The notes beneath the pieces were generated by a model. That model saw nothing but the letters and a program-made list of their open reading frames with translations, was not told the DNA's origin and did no database searches. Source: Kineococcus aurantiacus (GTDB lineage: Bacteria > Actinomycetota > Actinomycetes > Actinomycetales > Kineococcaceae). From it: DNA of 64,000 nt. Shown in pieces: positions 24,441 through 32,592 of the stretch (the first letter of the stretch is position 1; every line of letters starts with the position of its first letter). The stretch lies in contig NZ_JACCBB010000001.1 of the NCBI RefSeq assembly GCF_013409345.1, forward strand, positions 620,001 to 684,000, given 5' to 3'. The translations under genes and the position numbers were made by a program.

Positions 24441-25805
24441 GTGAACCGCCGGGACGGCGCGGTGCTGGGGGCGTGGGCGGCGCTGCTGGCGCTGGCCACG
24501 CACAGCGTCGTCCGCTACCGGTGGTGGATCGTCGCCGGGTACGTCGTGGTCGCCGCCGTCGTCGTCGCCTGCGCGGTGACGACGCGCGACGACCGGGACC
24601 GCCCCGCGCCGCGGTCCGGCGGCTGGGTGCCCTCGGCCGTCCTGGCGCTCGTGGGGCTGGTGCACCTGACCGTGGCGCCCTTCACGTACCTGACCACCGG
24701 CGGCCGGACCACGGTGCAGCTGGTGCTGGGGGTCGCGGCGTTCGCGGTGGCGGGGCTGCTGCTGCCCGGGCGCGGGACCTCGCGGGGGCTGGCGCTCACC
24801 GTGGCCGCCGCGGGTGCGGCGGCCGCCGGCGCCCTGGTCGTCACGGGCGACCCGGCGCCGCGCATCGACGTGTGGGTCGTCCTGCAGCAGGCCGCCGACG
24901 CCATGGCGCGCGGGGAGTCGATCTACGGCCGCCGGTGGGTCGGGTCCCCGGGCATCTCCGACGCCTTCGCCTACCTGCCGTGGACGGCGGTGCTGTCGGC
25001 CCCGGGACGCTGGGTCGCGGGGGACGTGCGGTGGGCGATGCTCCTGCTCGTCCTGGTCAGCGCGGTCGCCGTGGCGGCCGTGGGCCGCTGGCGGCGCGGT
25101 GCCGTCGGGGCCGCCGCCCTGCTGCTGCTGGCCCCCGGGTCCAGCACGCTCGTGGAGCAGGCCTGGACCGAGCCGACGGTGCTTGTGGGGCTGGCGCTGT
25201 GGGCGTGGCTGGTGCGGGCCGACCGGGCGTGGTGGTCGGTGGTCCCGCTCGCGGTCGCCCTGGCCGGCAAGCAGCACGTCGTGGCGCTGCTGCCCCTGCT
25301 GGCGGTGTGGCCGCGGTTCGGCTGGCGGCGCGCGGTGGTGGCCACCGGCGGGGCCGGGCTGCTCGTGGCGCCGTGGGCCCTGACGGGGCCGGCGGTGTTC
25401 TGGCACGACACGGTCGAGACGATGCTGGGCCTGCCGCCGCTGCGGTTCGCCGACACCCTCTACACCCTGGTGCTCAACGAGACGGGCGTGCAGCTGCCGC
25501 TGCCCGTCGTCGGGGTGGGGGTGCTGGCGGTCCTGGCCGCGGCGGTCGTGACGCTGCGCCGCCGCCCGGTCGGGCTGGGCGGGGTGCTGACGTGGTGCGC
25601 CGCGGTGCTGCTCGTGGCGAACCTGCTGAACAAGCAGGCGTTCTACAACCAGTTCTGGCTCGTGGGGGCGCTGCTGCTGCTGGCCGTGGCCGCCTCGGCC
25701 GGGGCCCTCAGCTCCCCGGGGTGGCGGGGTCGGCCGGAACGTCGCGCCCGGCCAGCAGGTCCGCCAGCCGGCGCGTCTGCTCCGCCCAGCCCCAGCGCCG
25801 GCTGA
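24441..25805 (+). CDS. GT-C (GT87/DUF2029-like) mannosyltransferase
   Basis: A 454-residue polytopic membrane protein with about 11 hydrophobic helices and the early loop signature P-A-P-R-I-D-V-W near residue 137 (acidic catalytic loop), typical of polyprenyl-phosphate-mannose-dependent GT-C enzymes. Later features are Y-L-P-W, E-Q-A-W-T-E-P and N-K-Q-A-F-Y-N-Q. Proximity to a PimB-type gene suggests mannosylation of phosphatidylinositol mannosides or lipomannan, as for Rv2181. The last ~32 codons run antisense through the 3' end of the convergent gene (98-bp overlap) and encode a low-complexity Pro/Arg tail. Confidence 0.75.
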   Translation: MNRRDGAVLGAWAALLALATHSVVRYRWWIVAGYVVVAAVVVACAVTTRDDRDRPAPRSGGWVPSAVLALVGLVHLTVAPFTYLTTGGRTTVQLVLGVAAFAVAGLLLPGRGTSRGLALTVAAAGAAAAGALVVTGDPAPRIDVWVVLQQAADAMARGESIYGRRWVGSPGISDAFAYLPWTAVLSAPGRWVAGDVRWAMLLLVLVSAVAVAAVGRWRRGAVGAAALLLLAPGSSTLVEQAWTEPTVLVGLALWAWLVRADRAWWSVVPLAVALAGKQHVVALLPLLAVWPRFGWRRAVVATGGAGLLVAPWALTGPAVFWHDTVETMLGLPPLRFADTLYTLVLNETGVQLPLPVVGVGVLAVLAAAVVTLRRRPVGLGGVLTWCAAVLLVANLLNKQAFYNQFWLVGALLLLAVAASAGALSSPGWRGRPERRARPAGPPAGASAPPSPSAG

Positions 25806-26889
25806 CCCACTCCCGGCCCGCGGCCCCCCACGCCCGGGCCCTCGTCCCGTCCTGCAGGAGGTCCGCGACGCGGTCGGCGACCTGCCCGACGTCGCGGCCG
25901 TCGACGACCGTGCCGTTGACCCCGGGCAGGACCGCGTCGGGGGCGCCACCGGAGTCGCCCGCGACGACGGGCAGCCCGCAGGCCGCGGCCTCGAGGTAGC
26001 AGATGCCCAGCGCCTCCGGTTCCAGGCCGCCCAGGCGGGTGCGGGTGGGCATGCAGAACACGTCCCCGGCGGCGTAGTACGCCGGTGCCCGCTCCCAGGG
26101 CACGGCCCCGGTGAGGACGACGTGCTCGCGCACGCCGGTGCGCTCGGCGAGCCGCTCCACCGCCGCCCGGTGCGGGCCGTCGCCCACGACGAGCAGGGCC
26201 GCGCCGGGGACCCGGCTGCGGATGCGCGGCAGCGCCCGGACGAGGACGTCCTGCCCCTTGCGGGCCACGACCCGCGACACGCACACGACCACGGGCCGGT
26301 CGCCCAGGCCGAGCTCGGCGCGGACCCGGGCGCGGGCCGCCGGGTCGGGCCGGAACACCTCGACGTCGACGCCGGGGGTCAGCCGCCGCATCCGGGACCG
26401 GGCCGCGGGGGTCAGGGGGCGCTCGACGCGCGAGCGGCACCAGTCCCCCAGGTAGGTGACGGTGTCGTTGCCCTCCCCGATGCGCCGCAGCGCCTCCCGG
26501 GAGCCGGGCAGGCTGGACCACCACACCTCATGGCCGTGGGTGGTGGCGACGGTGCGCCGCACCCCGGCCCGGCGCAGCGCCGGGGCCATCAGCCCCAGGG
26601 GGGCGGCGGCGCCGAACCAGACCCGGTCCGCGCCGTGCTCGCGGGCCGTGCGCTGGACCCGGCGGGTGATGCCGGGGGTGGGCACCATGAGCGGGGACGG
26701 GTCGCGGACCACGCTGATCCCGGCGGCGGCGAGCGCCGCGTCGGTCGCCGCGTCCCCGCGCTGGCGGGCGGTGTGCACGACGACGCGCCCACCGCCGACC
26801 TCCGGCAGCCGCCGGACCACGGCGTGCACGAAGGACTCGATGCCGCCGGTGCGCGGGGGGAAGTCGTTGGTGACGACGAGCGTGCTCAC
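25708..26889 (-). CDS. pimB: GT4 mannosyltransferase, PimB type
   Basis: A 393-residue GT-B glycosyltransferase. The N-terminal T-N-D-F-P-P-R-T-G-G-I-E-S-F is the classic PimB'/GT4 start. The C-terminal domain has S-R-V-V-A-R-K-G-Q-D near residue 208 (donor phosphate), G-D-G-P-H near 237 and an E-x7-E motif in E-A-L-G-I-C-Y-L-E-A near 298. In mycobacteria the orthologue adds the second mannose to phosphatidylinositol mannoside at the cytosolic face. GTG 26889 overlaps the stop of the lipoprotein gene (GTGA). The neighbouring GT87 and FadD15 genes mirror mycobacterial gene order. Confidence 0.85.
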   Translation of the reverse strand: MSTLVVTNDFPPRTGGIESFVHAVVRRLPEVGGGRVVVHTARQRGDAATDAALAAAGISVVRDPSPLMVPTPGITRRVQRTAREHGADRVWFGAAAPLGLMAPALRRAGVRRTVATTHGHEVWWSSLPGSREALRRIGEGNDTVTYLGDWCRSRVERPLTPAARSRMRRLTPGVDVEVFRPDPAARARVRAELGLGDRPVVVCVSRVVARKGQDVLVRALPRIRSRVPGAALLVVGDGPHRAAVERLAERTGVREHVVLTGAVPWERAPAYYAAGDVFCMPTRTRLGGLEPEALGICYLEAAACGLPVVAGDSGGAPDAVLPGVNGTVVDGRDVGQVADRVADLLQDGTRARAWGAAGREWVSRRWGWAEQTRRLADLLAGRDVPADPATPGS

Positions 26890-28043
26890 GACCCCCACCC
26901 CACCAGGTCGGCCGCGACGTCGGCGCGCCAGGTCGCCACGACGTCGTCGAGGGGGCGCCCCAGGGTCTGCGGGCAGGCGTCCGGCAGCGGGGTGCCGGTC
27001 CACACCGCGCGGACCAGGGCGGTGACGGCGGGCGTGCCGGATACCCGGGCCGCGGAGGTCACGAGCGTCCAGGCGGCGGCGTAGGCGAGCTGGGCCCGGG
27101 CGGGGTCGGTGAAGTCGTCGTCGGCGGGGACCCGCGGAGGGCCGGGGTCGGTGAGCAGCGCTGCGGCCAGGGCCGTGGCGGGGACGTCGCGGTGCAGGCG
27201 GGCGACGTGGTCGGCGTAGCCCTCGGTCAGCCAGCGCGGTACCACGGCCCCGGCCGGGCGGGCGGTGGCCCGGGTGGCGACGTGGACGAGCTCGTGGGTG
27301 AGGGTGATCGTGCGGCCCAGGGGGCTGAGCGCGGCGAAGCGCTCGGTGGACAGCACGACGCGCACGCCGGCGGGCCGGCCGTCGGCCAGGGCGGCGTCCA
27401 GGCCGACGGCGACGGCGTCGAGGTCGGCCGCGGCCCCGGTGAACCGGGAGACGTCGGCGGCCGTGGGCACGACGACGACGGCCGTCCCGCGGGGCCAGCC
27501 GGTGCCCCAGGCCGCGTCGACCCGGGCGGTCGCGCCGGCCAGGTCGGCCGCCACCTGACGGCCGACCTCGCCGACCTCGCCGACCTCGCCGACCCCGCCG
27601 ACGTGCAGCACCACCCCGCCGTCGGTGCGCTGCGCGGTGACGTCGCCGAGGTCCCACGGCTGCGGCGTCCCCGCCGCTCCCGGGGCGCCCGCCGGCAGGT
27701 GCAGCGCACCGTCCCAGCCGGCGCGGAAGTCCCCCGCCACCGCGCGGCCCTCCCCCGCGACGCGGACGCGCAGCAGGCCGCGGACCTCACCGCCGACGAC
27801 CCGGGGGCCCTCGACGGCCCAGTCGGCCAGCCCCGCCGCCGCGGCGCGGGCGTCGGTCCGGCGCACGGCCTCGCGGTCCGGTGCGGCGTACCCGGCCGCG
27901 GCGGCGTCGAGGTCACCGGCGCTCAGGGCTCGGGCGCGGGCGGCGAGGGCGTCGCGCACGTCCGGCGCCGGGGACGAGCAGGCCGCCAGCGCGAGGGGCG
28001 CGAGGAGCAGGGGCCGTCGCGGGAACGACGGACCGGGGCGCAC
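26886..28043 (-). CDS. Lipoprotein with HExxH peptidase-like domain
   Basis: A 385-residue exported protein. A lipobox L-A-A-C near residue 20 follows R-R-P-L-L-L-A-P-L-A. The C-terminal half has L-T-H-E-L-V-H-V-A-T (HExxH zinc motif) near 250 and W-L-T-E-G-Y-A-D-H about 20 residues later, where the third zinc ligand Glu is expected. This is the peptidase MA-like (gluzincin) arrangement. The N-terminal half resembles the small accessory domains seen with such enzymes. The substrate is unknown; location would be the outer face of the membrane. A 9-bp tandem repeat encodes (G-E-V)n near residue 150. GTG 28043 is supported by GATGAT 6 bases upstream. Confidence 0.78.
   Translation of the reverse strand: MRPGPSFPRRPLLLAPLALAACSSPAPDVRDALAARARALSAGDLDAAAAGYAAPDREAVRRTDARAAAAGLADWAVEGPRVVGGEVRGLLRVRVAGEGRAVAGDFRAGWDGALHLPAGAPGAAGTPQPWDLGDVTAQRTDGGVVLHVGGVGEVGEVGEVGRQVAADLAGATARVDAAWGTGWPRGTAVVVVPTAADVSRFTGAAADLDAVAVGLDAALADGRPAGVRVVLSTERFAALSPLGRTITLTHELVHVATRATARPAGAVVPRWLTEGYADHVARLHRDVPATALAAALLTDPGPPRVPADDDFTDPARAQLAYAAAWTLVTSAARVSGTPAVTALVRAVWTGTPLPDACPQTLGRPLDDVVATWRADVAADLVGWGS
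27564..27599 (-). repeat. Four tandem 9-bp units in the lipoprotein gene
   Basis: GACCTCGCC is repeated three times exactly and once with one change. In the minus-strand gene it encodes Gly-Glu-Val repeats, so copy number can change without a frameshift. Confidence 0.85.
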
Positions 28044-28049
28044 CCGGTC

Positions 28050-28055
28050 ATCATC
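28050..28055 (-). promoter_or_regulatory. -10 box GATGAT for the lipoprotein gene
   Basis: It is 6 bases before GTG 28043 and contains the TGA stop of the upstream CxxC miniprotein gene. Confidence 0.4.
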
Positions 28056-28284
28056 CCGCCTGACGCCCCGTGGACGGCCCGGCGTGCCGGCCGGTGCGCT
28101 GGGCCGGGCGGGGACGCGTCGTCAAGCGCAGCGGCGGGACGAGCCCGGAGGCCGCGAGGACCTCGACCGCACCCACCTCCTCGGCGTCCAGGCGGGCGTC
28201 ACCGGGCACGCCGAGCAGGACGGAGACGACGCACTCGGAACAGGCGTGCGGGCGGACCGTGCAGCTGTCGCAGTCGATGAGCAC
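28051..28284 (-). CDS. Small two-CxxC protein
   Basis: A 77-residue cytosolic protein with C-D-S-C near residue 5 and C-S-E-C near residue 15, two CxxC pairs spaced for a zinc knuckle or a small redox/Fe-S site. A G-L-V-P-P-L-R-L segment near residue 50 and an Arg/Gly-rich tail follow. I recall similar short proteins in actinobacteria but no known function. The start at 28284 is chosen because a strong AGGAGGTGGAGG lies at the right distance; GTG 28296 would sit inside it. It lies just upstream of the lipoprotein gene on the same strand and diverges from the exonuclease. Confidence 0.65.
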   Translation of the reverse strand: MLIDCDSCTVRPHACSECVVSVLLGVPGDARLDAEEVGAVEVLAASGLVPPLRLTTRPRPAQRTGRHAGPSTGRQAG

Positions 28285-28419
28285 CGGGACCTCCACCTCC
28301 TCAGGGACCGGTCACCCCGACCGGCGCCGCCGACTGTGGCACCCACCTCCGACACGACCTCGAACGCCCGTTCGACCTCGGGCGGGCGTGTCGCGCGCCG
28401 CCGTGTCCGCCCCGTCGCC

Positions 28420-28425
28420 TACGGT
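28420..28425 (+). promoter_or_regulatory. -10 box TACGGT for the DEDD nuclease gene
   Basis: 6 bases before ATG 28432. It sets the start although the frame is open far upstream. Confidence 0.5.
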
Positions 28426-28431
28426 CCGCCC

Positions 28432-30207
28432 ATGCCCGGCAGCACGAGCGTCCAGACCAGCTTCGAGGACCTGGGGCAGCCGCTGTCCGAGGTCACCTTC
28501 GTGGTCGTGGACCTCGAGACGACGGGGGGACCGCCCGCGGGGGCCGGGATCACCGAGGTCGGCGCCGTGAAGGTGCGGGGCGGGCAGGTGCTGGGCGAGT
28601 TCCAGACGCTGGTCCGGCCCGACGCGGCGATCCCGGCGTTCGTGCAGGTCCTGACGGGCATCACGAACCGGATGGTCGCCTCGGCCCCCGGCGTGCGCGA
28701 GGTCCTGCCGAGCTTCCTGGAGTTCGCTGGGTTCGACCGGGGCGCGGTGCTCGTGGCGCACAACGCCCCCTACGACGTCTCCTTCCTCAAGGCCGCCTGC
28801 GAGCTGTCCGAGCGGCCCTGGCCCCGGCCCCGCGTGGTCGACACCGTGGTGCTGGCCCGCCAGCTGGTGGACCGCGACGAGGCGCCGGACCGCAAGCTGG
28901 GGACCCTGGCCCGGCTGTTCGGCACGGCGACGACCCCGGACCACCGCGCGCTGCACGACGCCCGGGCGACCGTGGACGTGCTGCACGCCCTGCTGTCCCG
29001 GGTCGGCAACCGCGGGGTGCACTCCCTGGAGGACCTGTCGGCCTTCGCCGCGACGGTGGTGAACCCGGCGCGGCGGGCCAAGAAGCACCTCGCCGTGGGG
29101 CTGCCGTCGGCCCCGGGCGTCTACCAGTTCCGCGACGGGGCGGGCCGGGTGCTGTACGTGGGGACGTCCGTGGACGTGCAGCGGCGCGTCCGCTCGTACT
29201 TCACGGCCTCGGAGACGCGCCCGCGGATGACGGAGATGGTGCGGGCGGCGACCACGGTCGTGCCGGTGGTGTGCGCGACGCCGCTGGAGGCCCGCGTGCG
29301 CGAGCTGCGGCTCATCGCCGAGCACGCCCCGCCGTACAACCGCCGCTCGAAGCAGCCGGAGAAGGTGAGCTGGGTGAAGCTGACCGCCGAGGCGTGGCCG
29401 CGGCTGTCGATCGTCCGGCAGGTCCGCGACGACACGGCCGCCGGCGCGCAGTACCTGGGCCCCTTCCGCTCGGCGCGGACGGCCGAGCTCGCGGTCGAGG
29501 CCCTGCACGAGGTCCACCCGCTGCGCCAGTGCACCCGCCGGATCCCCAGGACGCCGACGGCCACCGGGCCCGGCGCGTGCGTGCTGGCCGAGATCGGGCG
29601 CTGCGGCGCGCCCTGCCTGGGGCCGGCGCGCGGCGGCCAGGACGCGGCCTCGTACGCCGAGGTCGTCGACGCGGTGCGGCAGTCCCTGCGCGCCGACGCG
29701 AGCGCCGCCCTGACCCACGGCCAGGACCGGCTGCGGCGGCTGGCGGCGCAGGAGCGCTACGAGGAGGCGGCCGCGGCGCGGGACCGGCTGGAGGCCTTCC
29801 TGACCACCGCCGAGCGGGCCCAGCGGCGCGCGCCGGTGGCCGCCGCCCCCGAGCTCGTCGCCGCCCGCCGCGCCGAGGCCACTCCGGGCTGGCCCGGTGG
29901 CGGGTGGGAGGTGGTGCTCATCCGGTACGGCCGCCTGGCGGGGACGTGCCTGACCCCGCGCGGGGCGGACCCGGTGCCGCACATCGACGCGCTGCGCGCC
30001 ACCGGCGAGGTGGTCGCACCCCCCGGCCCGGGCCGCCCGGGCCTGCTCGTGGAGGAGACCGACGTCCTGCTGGGCTGGCTGGAGCAGCCCGGGGTGCGGC
30101 TGGTCTCCCTCGAGGGGGCCGACGCCTCCCCCTGGGCGTGCCCGGTGCGCGGGGCGGGCTGGGCGAGGAGCCGGTTGCGGGCGGCCCCGGTAGCCTCTCC
30201 GGCGTGA
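28432..30207 (+). CDS. DEDD exonuclease fused to UvrC-like GIY-YIG nuclease
   Basis: A 591-residue two-nuclease protein. The N-terminal DnaQ-like 3'-5' exonuclease has V-V-D-L-E-T-T-G near residue 25, H-N-A-P-Y-D near 113 and H-D-A-R near 182 (DEDDh set). The central GIY-YIG endonuclease (about 225-300) has G-V-Y-Q-F and L-Y-V-G-T-S. A UvrC-like segment with four cysteines and a UVR-like helix pair follows. The same architecture occurs in Rv2191 and other actinobacteria, related to Cho in nucleotide excision repair. It likely acts in DNA repair. The stop overlaps the Lrp-domain gene (GTGA at 30204-30207). Confidence 0.87.
   Translation: MPGSTSVQTSFEDLGQPLSEVTFVVVDLETTGGPPAGAGITEVGAVKVRGGQVLGEFQTLVRPDAAIPAFVQVLTGITNRMVASAPGVREVLPSFLEFAGFDRGAVLVAHNAPYDVSFLKAACELSERPWPRPRVVDTVVLARQLVDRDEAPDRKLGTLARLFGTATTPDHRALHDARATVDVLHALLSRVGNRGVHSLEDLSAFAATVVNPARRAKKHLAVGLPSAPGVYQFRDGAGRVLYVGTSVDVQRRVRSYFTASETRPRMTEMVRAATTVVPVVCATPLEARVRELRLIAEHAPPYNRRSKQPEKVSWVKLTAEAWPRLSIVRQVRDDTAAGAQYLGPFRSARTAELAVEALHEVHPLRQCTRRIPRTPTATGPGACVLAEIGRCGAPCLGPARGGQDAASYAEVVDAVRQSLRADASAALTHGQDRLRRLAAQERYEEAAAARDRLEAFLTTAERAQRRAPVAAAPELVAARRAEATPGWPGGGWEVVLIRYGRLAGTCLTPRGADPVPHIDALRATGEVVAPPGPGRPGLLVEETDVLLGWLEQPGVRLVSLEGADASPWACPVRGAGWARSRLRAAPVASPA
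30191..30196 (+). promoter_or_regulatory. -10 box TAGCCT for the Lrp-domain gene
   Basis: Inside the last codons of the nuclease gene, 7 bases before GTG 30204. The small gene may therefore be made from its own leaderless transcript as well as by coupling. Confidence 0.4.
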
Positions 30208-30482
30208 TCACCGCCATCGTCAACGTGGCCTGCGACGGCCGGCGCATCCCCGAGGTCGCCCAGACCCTCGCCGAGCTCGACGGCGTCAGCGAGGTCTACT
30301 CGGTGACCGGGGACGTCGACCTGGTCGTCATGGTCCGCGTGCGCGAGCACGAGCACCTCGCCGACGTCATCGCCGGGGGCATCAGCCGGGTCGAGGGGGT
30401 CGTCTCCACGACGACCAACATCGCCTTCCGGGCCTACTCTCGGCACGACCTGGAGTCGGCGTTCGCCCTCGGCTTCGACTGA
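30204..30482 (+). CDS. Stand-alone Lrp/AsnC ligand-binding domain protein
   Basis: A 92-residue protein consisting only of the RAM/AsnC effector domain: alternating strands and helices with G-V-S-E-V-Y-S-V-T-G-D-V-D-L and I-S-R-V-E-G-V-V-S-T-T-T-N-I-A-F. No DNA-binding HTH is present. Stand-alone RAM proteins form octameric rings that bind amino acids; the partner here is unknown. The nearest amino-acid gene is trpD on the opposite strand, 8 bases beyond the stop. A weak hairpin CCCGC-tca-GCGGG at 30486-30498 overlaps the trpD stop. Confidence 0.85.
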   Translation: MITAIVNVACDGRRIPEVAQTLAELDGVSEVYSVTGDVDLVVMVRVREHEHLADVIAGGISRVEGVVSTTTNIAFRAYSRHDLESAFALGFD

Positions 30483-30490
30483 CCCCCCGC

Positions 30491-31546
30491 TCAGCGGGAG
30501 GCGGCCACCCAGCGGTCGAGCACGTCCGCGGCGGCGCCGGAGTCCAGCGAGGCGGACGCGAGCCGCACGCCCTCGCGCAGGTGCTCCACGAGCGAGCCGG
30601 CGACGTCGCCGGGCCCGCCGCGCACCCCGGCCGCGACGAGCGCGGCCGCGGCGTTGAGGACGACGGCGTCGCGCACGGGCCCGCGCTCACCGGCCAGCAC
30701 GTCCCGCGCCACCCGCGCGTTGAACGTCGCGTCGGCCCCGCGCAGGTCCGCGAGCGTCGCCGGCCGCATCCCGAGGTCGGCGACGGGGTCGAGCCCGACC
30801 TCGGTCACGGTCCCGCCGTCGACGACCCACACCCGGGCCGCCTCGGTCGTGGTGAGCTCGTCGAGGCCGCCCGCGCCGCGGAAGACGAGGGCCTGGGTGC
30901 GCCGCCCGGCGAGCACCTCGGCCACGAGCGGGGCGATCCGGAGGTCGGCGACGCCGATCGCGGTGGCCCCGGCCCGCGCCGGGTTGGTGAGCGGCCCCAG
31001 GACGTTGAAGGCCGTGGGGACGCCGAGGCCGCCGCGCGCGCCGGCCGCGTACCGCATGGCCGGGTGGAAGACCTGGGCGAAGCAGAAGGTGATGCCGACC
31101 TCGACGGCGAGCTGCCCGACGCGGGTGGGCGGCAGGTCCAGCCGGACCCCCAGGGCCTCGAGCACGTCGGCGGAGCCGGAGGAGGACGTCGCGGCGCGGT
31201 TGCCGTGCTTGACGACGCGGTGCCCGGCGCCGGCCAGCACGAGCGAGCCCATGGTGGAGATGTTCACGGTGTGGGCGCGGTCGCCGCCGGTGCCGACGAG
31301 GTCGACGATCGGGCCGGGCACGTGCAGCGGGACGGCGTGGGACAGCATCGCGTCGGCCAGGCCCGCCAGCTCGGCGCTGGTCTCGCCCTTGGCCCGCAGG
31401 GCGACGAGGAAGCCGGCCAGCGCGACGTCGCCGGCCTCCCCGCGCATCACCTGGTCCATGGCCCAGCCGGCCTCGTCCGCGGCGAGGTCACGACCGGCCA
31501 GGAGCTCGGTCAGCAGCCGGGGCCACGTGGGTGCGGCGGTGGTCAT
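30491..31546 (-). CDS. trpD: Anthranilate phosphoribosyltransferase
   Basis: A 351-residue enzyme transferring phosphoribose from PRPP to anthranilate in tryptophan synthesis. Signature elements are V-G-T-G-G-D near residue 88, [15 protein letters not shown] near 115-130, and [10 protein letters not shown] near 180. Helix-rich N-terminal residues 1-75 are typical. No other trp genes are adjacent, as in mycobacteria (Rv2192c). The ATG has GAGGA 4 bases upstream. A TAGGGT box about 60 bases upstream implies a short leader with no Trp-codon run, so no attenuator is evident. Confidence 0.93.
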   Translation of the reverse strand: MTTAAPTWPRLLTELLAGRDLAADEAGWAMDQVMRGEAGDVALAGFLVALRAKGETSAELAGLADAMLSHAVPLHVPGPIVDLVGTGGDRAHTVNISTMGSLVLAGAGHRVVKHGNRAATSSSGSADVLEALGVRLDLPPTRVGQLAVEVGITFCFAQVFHPAMRYAAGARGGLGVPTAFNVLGPLTNPARAGATAIGVADLRIAPLVAEVLAGRRTQALVFRGAGGLDELTTTEAARVWVVDGGTVTEVGLDPVADLGMRPATLADLRGADATFNARVARDVLAGERGPVRDAVVLNAAAALVAAGVRGGPGDVAGSLVEHLREGVRLASASLDSGAAADVLDRWVAASR

Positions 31547-31608
31547 GGCGTCCTCGGCTCCCCGGGGTCCGGCGGCAGGTGGTGCCGCTGGCGCAGCGGC
31601 GTCCCGCA

Positions 31609-31614
31609 CCCTAC
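31609..31614 (-). promoter_or_regulatory. -10 box TAGGGT for trpD
   Basis: Minus strand, giving a leader of roughly 55 nt that includes a small CCGCTG/CAGCGG hairpin. Confidence 0.4.
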
Positions 31615-31854
31615 TGACCGCCTCCCGGGGCGCTCGCGGCCCCCGGGGGACCGGCCCGCCCAGATCGATACCGGACTGTGACCGTCGGGGTGAGGACGAC
31701 CTCACCGGGAGGGCCCTCCACGCAGGATCCACGCGGGGCGCGCACCTCCGGCACGGGCCCTGCACACCCGGTGGCGAACCTCCCCCGACCGGCTCAATGG
31801 AGATCTACGACACGTTGTCGGTGGGCCGGGCGGCGAACCCCGGCAGGGGTGGGG

Positions 31855-31860
31855 CATGAT
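31855..31860 (+). promoter_or_regulatory. -10 box CATGAT for ctaE
   Basis: 7 bases before GTG 31868; no ribosome-binding site precedes that codon. Confidence 0.45.
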
Positions 31861-31867
31861 TGTCGCC

Positions 31868-32515
31868 GTGGCGAGTGCACAGGCTGTCCAGAGCAGTACC
31901 CCGAGTCCCGCTCACGGGTCCGTGAACCGGCCGAACATGGTGTCGGTCGGCGTGATCGTGTGGCTGTCCAGCGAGCTGATGTTCTTCGCCGGGCTGTTCG
32001 CCATGTACTTCACGATCCGCTCCGTGGCCCCGGACCTGTGGCAGTCGGGCCCGGCGCAGCTCAACGTCCCGTTCTCCACCGTGAACACGATCATCCTGGT
32101 GATCTCGTCGTTCTGGTGCCAGTTCGGCGTCTTCGCCGCCGAGCGCTTCCAGCCGCGCCGCACGGGCTCCCTCCTGCAGTTCTCCAAGTGGGGCATGCAG
32201 GAGTGGTTCATCCTCACGTACGCCTTCGGCGGCATCTTCGTCATCGGCCAGGTCTTCGAGTACGCCGAGCTGGCCCACAAGGGCCTGACGATCGCCACGA
32301 ACGCCTACGGCTCGGTCTTCATCCTCGCCACCGGGTTCCACGGCATCCACGTCTTCGGCGGGCTCATCGCCTTCCTCATGGTGATCGGCCGCTCCTTCGC
32401 CTCCAAGCGCTTCGGCCACCAGGAGGCGACGAGCGCGATCGTCGTCTCGTACTACTGGCACTTCGTCGACGTCGTGTGGATCGGCCTGTTCACCGTCATC
32501 TACGTGCTCAAGTAA
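31868..32515 (+). CDS. ctaE: Cytochrome c oxidase subunit III
   Basis: A 215-residue integral membrane subunit of the aa3-type terminal oxidase. About five hydrophobic helices are visible. Conserved elements are W-L-S-S-E-L-M-F-F near residue 27, a [11 protein letters not shown] motif near 155 and [10 protein letters not shown] near the end. It heads the ctaE-qcrC-qcrA-qcrB unit, the usual actinobacterial arrangement for the bcc-aa3 supercomplex. GTG 31868 is preferred over ATG 31856 because the latter lies within the -10 box. Confidence 0.93.
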   Translation: MASAQAVQSSTPSPAHGSVNRPNMVSVGVIVWLSSELMFFAGLFAMYFTIRSVAPDLWQSGPAQLNVPFSTVNTIILVISSFWCQFGVFAAERFQPRRTGSLLQFSKWGMQEWFILTYAFGGIFVIGQVFEYAELAHKGLTIATNAYGSVFILATGFHGIHVFGGLIAFLMVIGRSFASKRFGHQEATSAIVVSYYWHFVDVVWIGLFTVIYVLK

Positions 32516-32592
32516 CGGACCCCCCGACGGCCCGGTTCCCGCCAGCGCCCAGCACAGCCCAGAACGCCCCGTAGGAAGCGAGCACCAGCACC

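Larger units (their letters stand above)
31547..31867. other. Divergent trpD-ctaE intergenic region
   Basis: 321 bases without a convincing gene. It holds the trpD promoter (31609-31614), a hairpin GGTGAGG/CCTCACC with 4-base loop at 31689-31706, and the ctaE -10 box at its right edge. A short in-frame ATG at 31856 overlaps that box and is not used as the start. Confidence 0.6.

Noticed and set aside
27625-28431. N-terminal extension of the DEDD nuclease
   Set aside because: The frame is open but antisense to the lipoprotein and CxxC genes, while ATG 28432 has a -10 box and starts the conserved domain.
31547-31608. Tryptophan attenuator before trpD
   Set aside because: The short leader has a small hairpin but no reading frame with Trp codons.
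31856-31867. ATG 31856 as the start of ctaE
   Set aside because: The ATG overlaps the CATGAT -10 box; GTG 31868 at leaderless spacing fits better and loses no conserved sequence.
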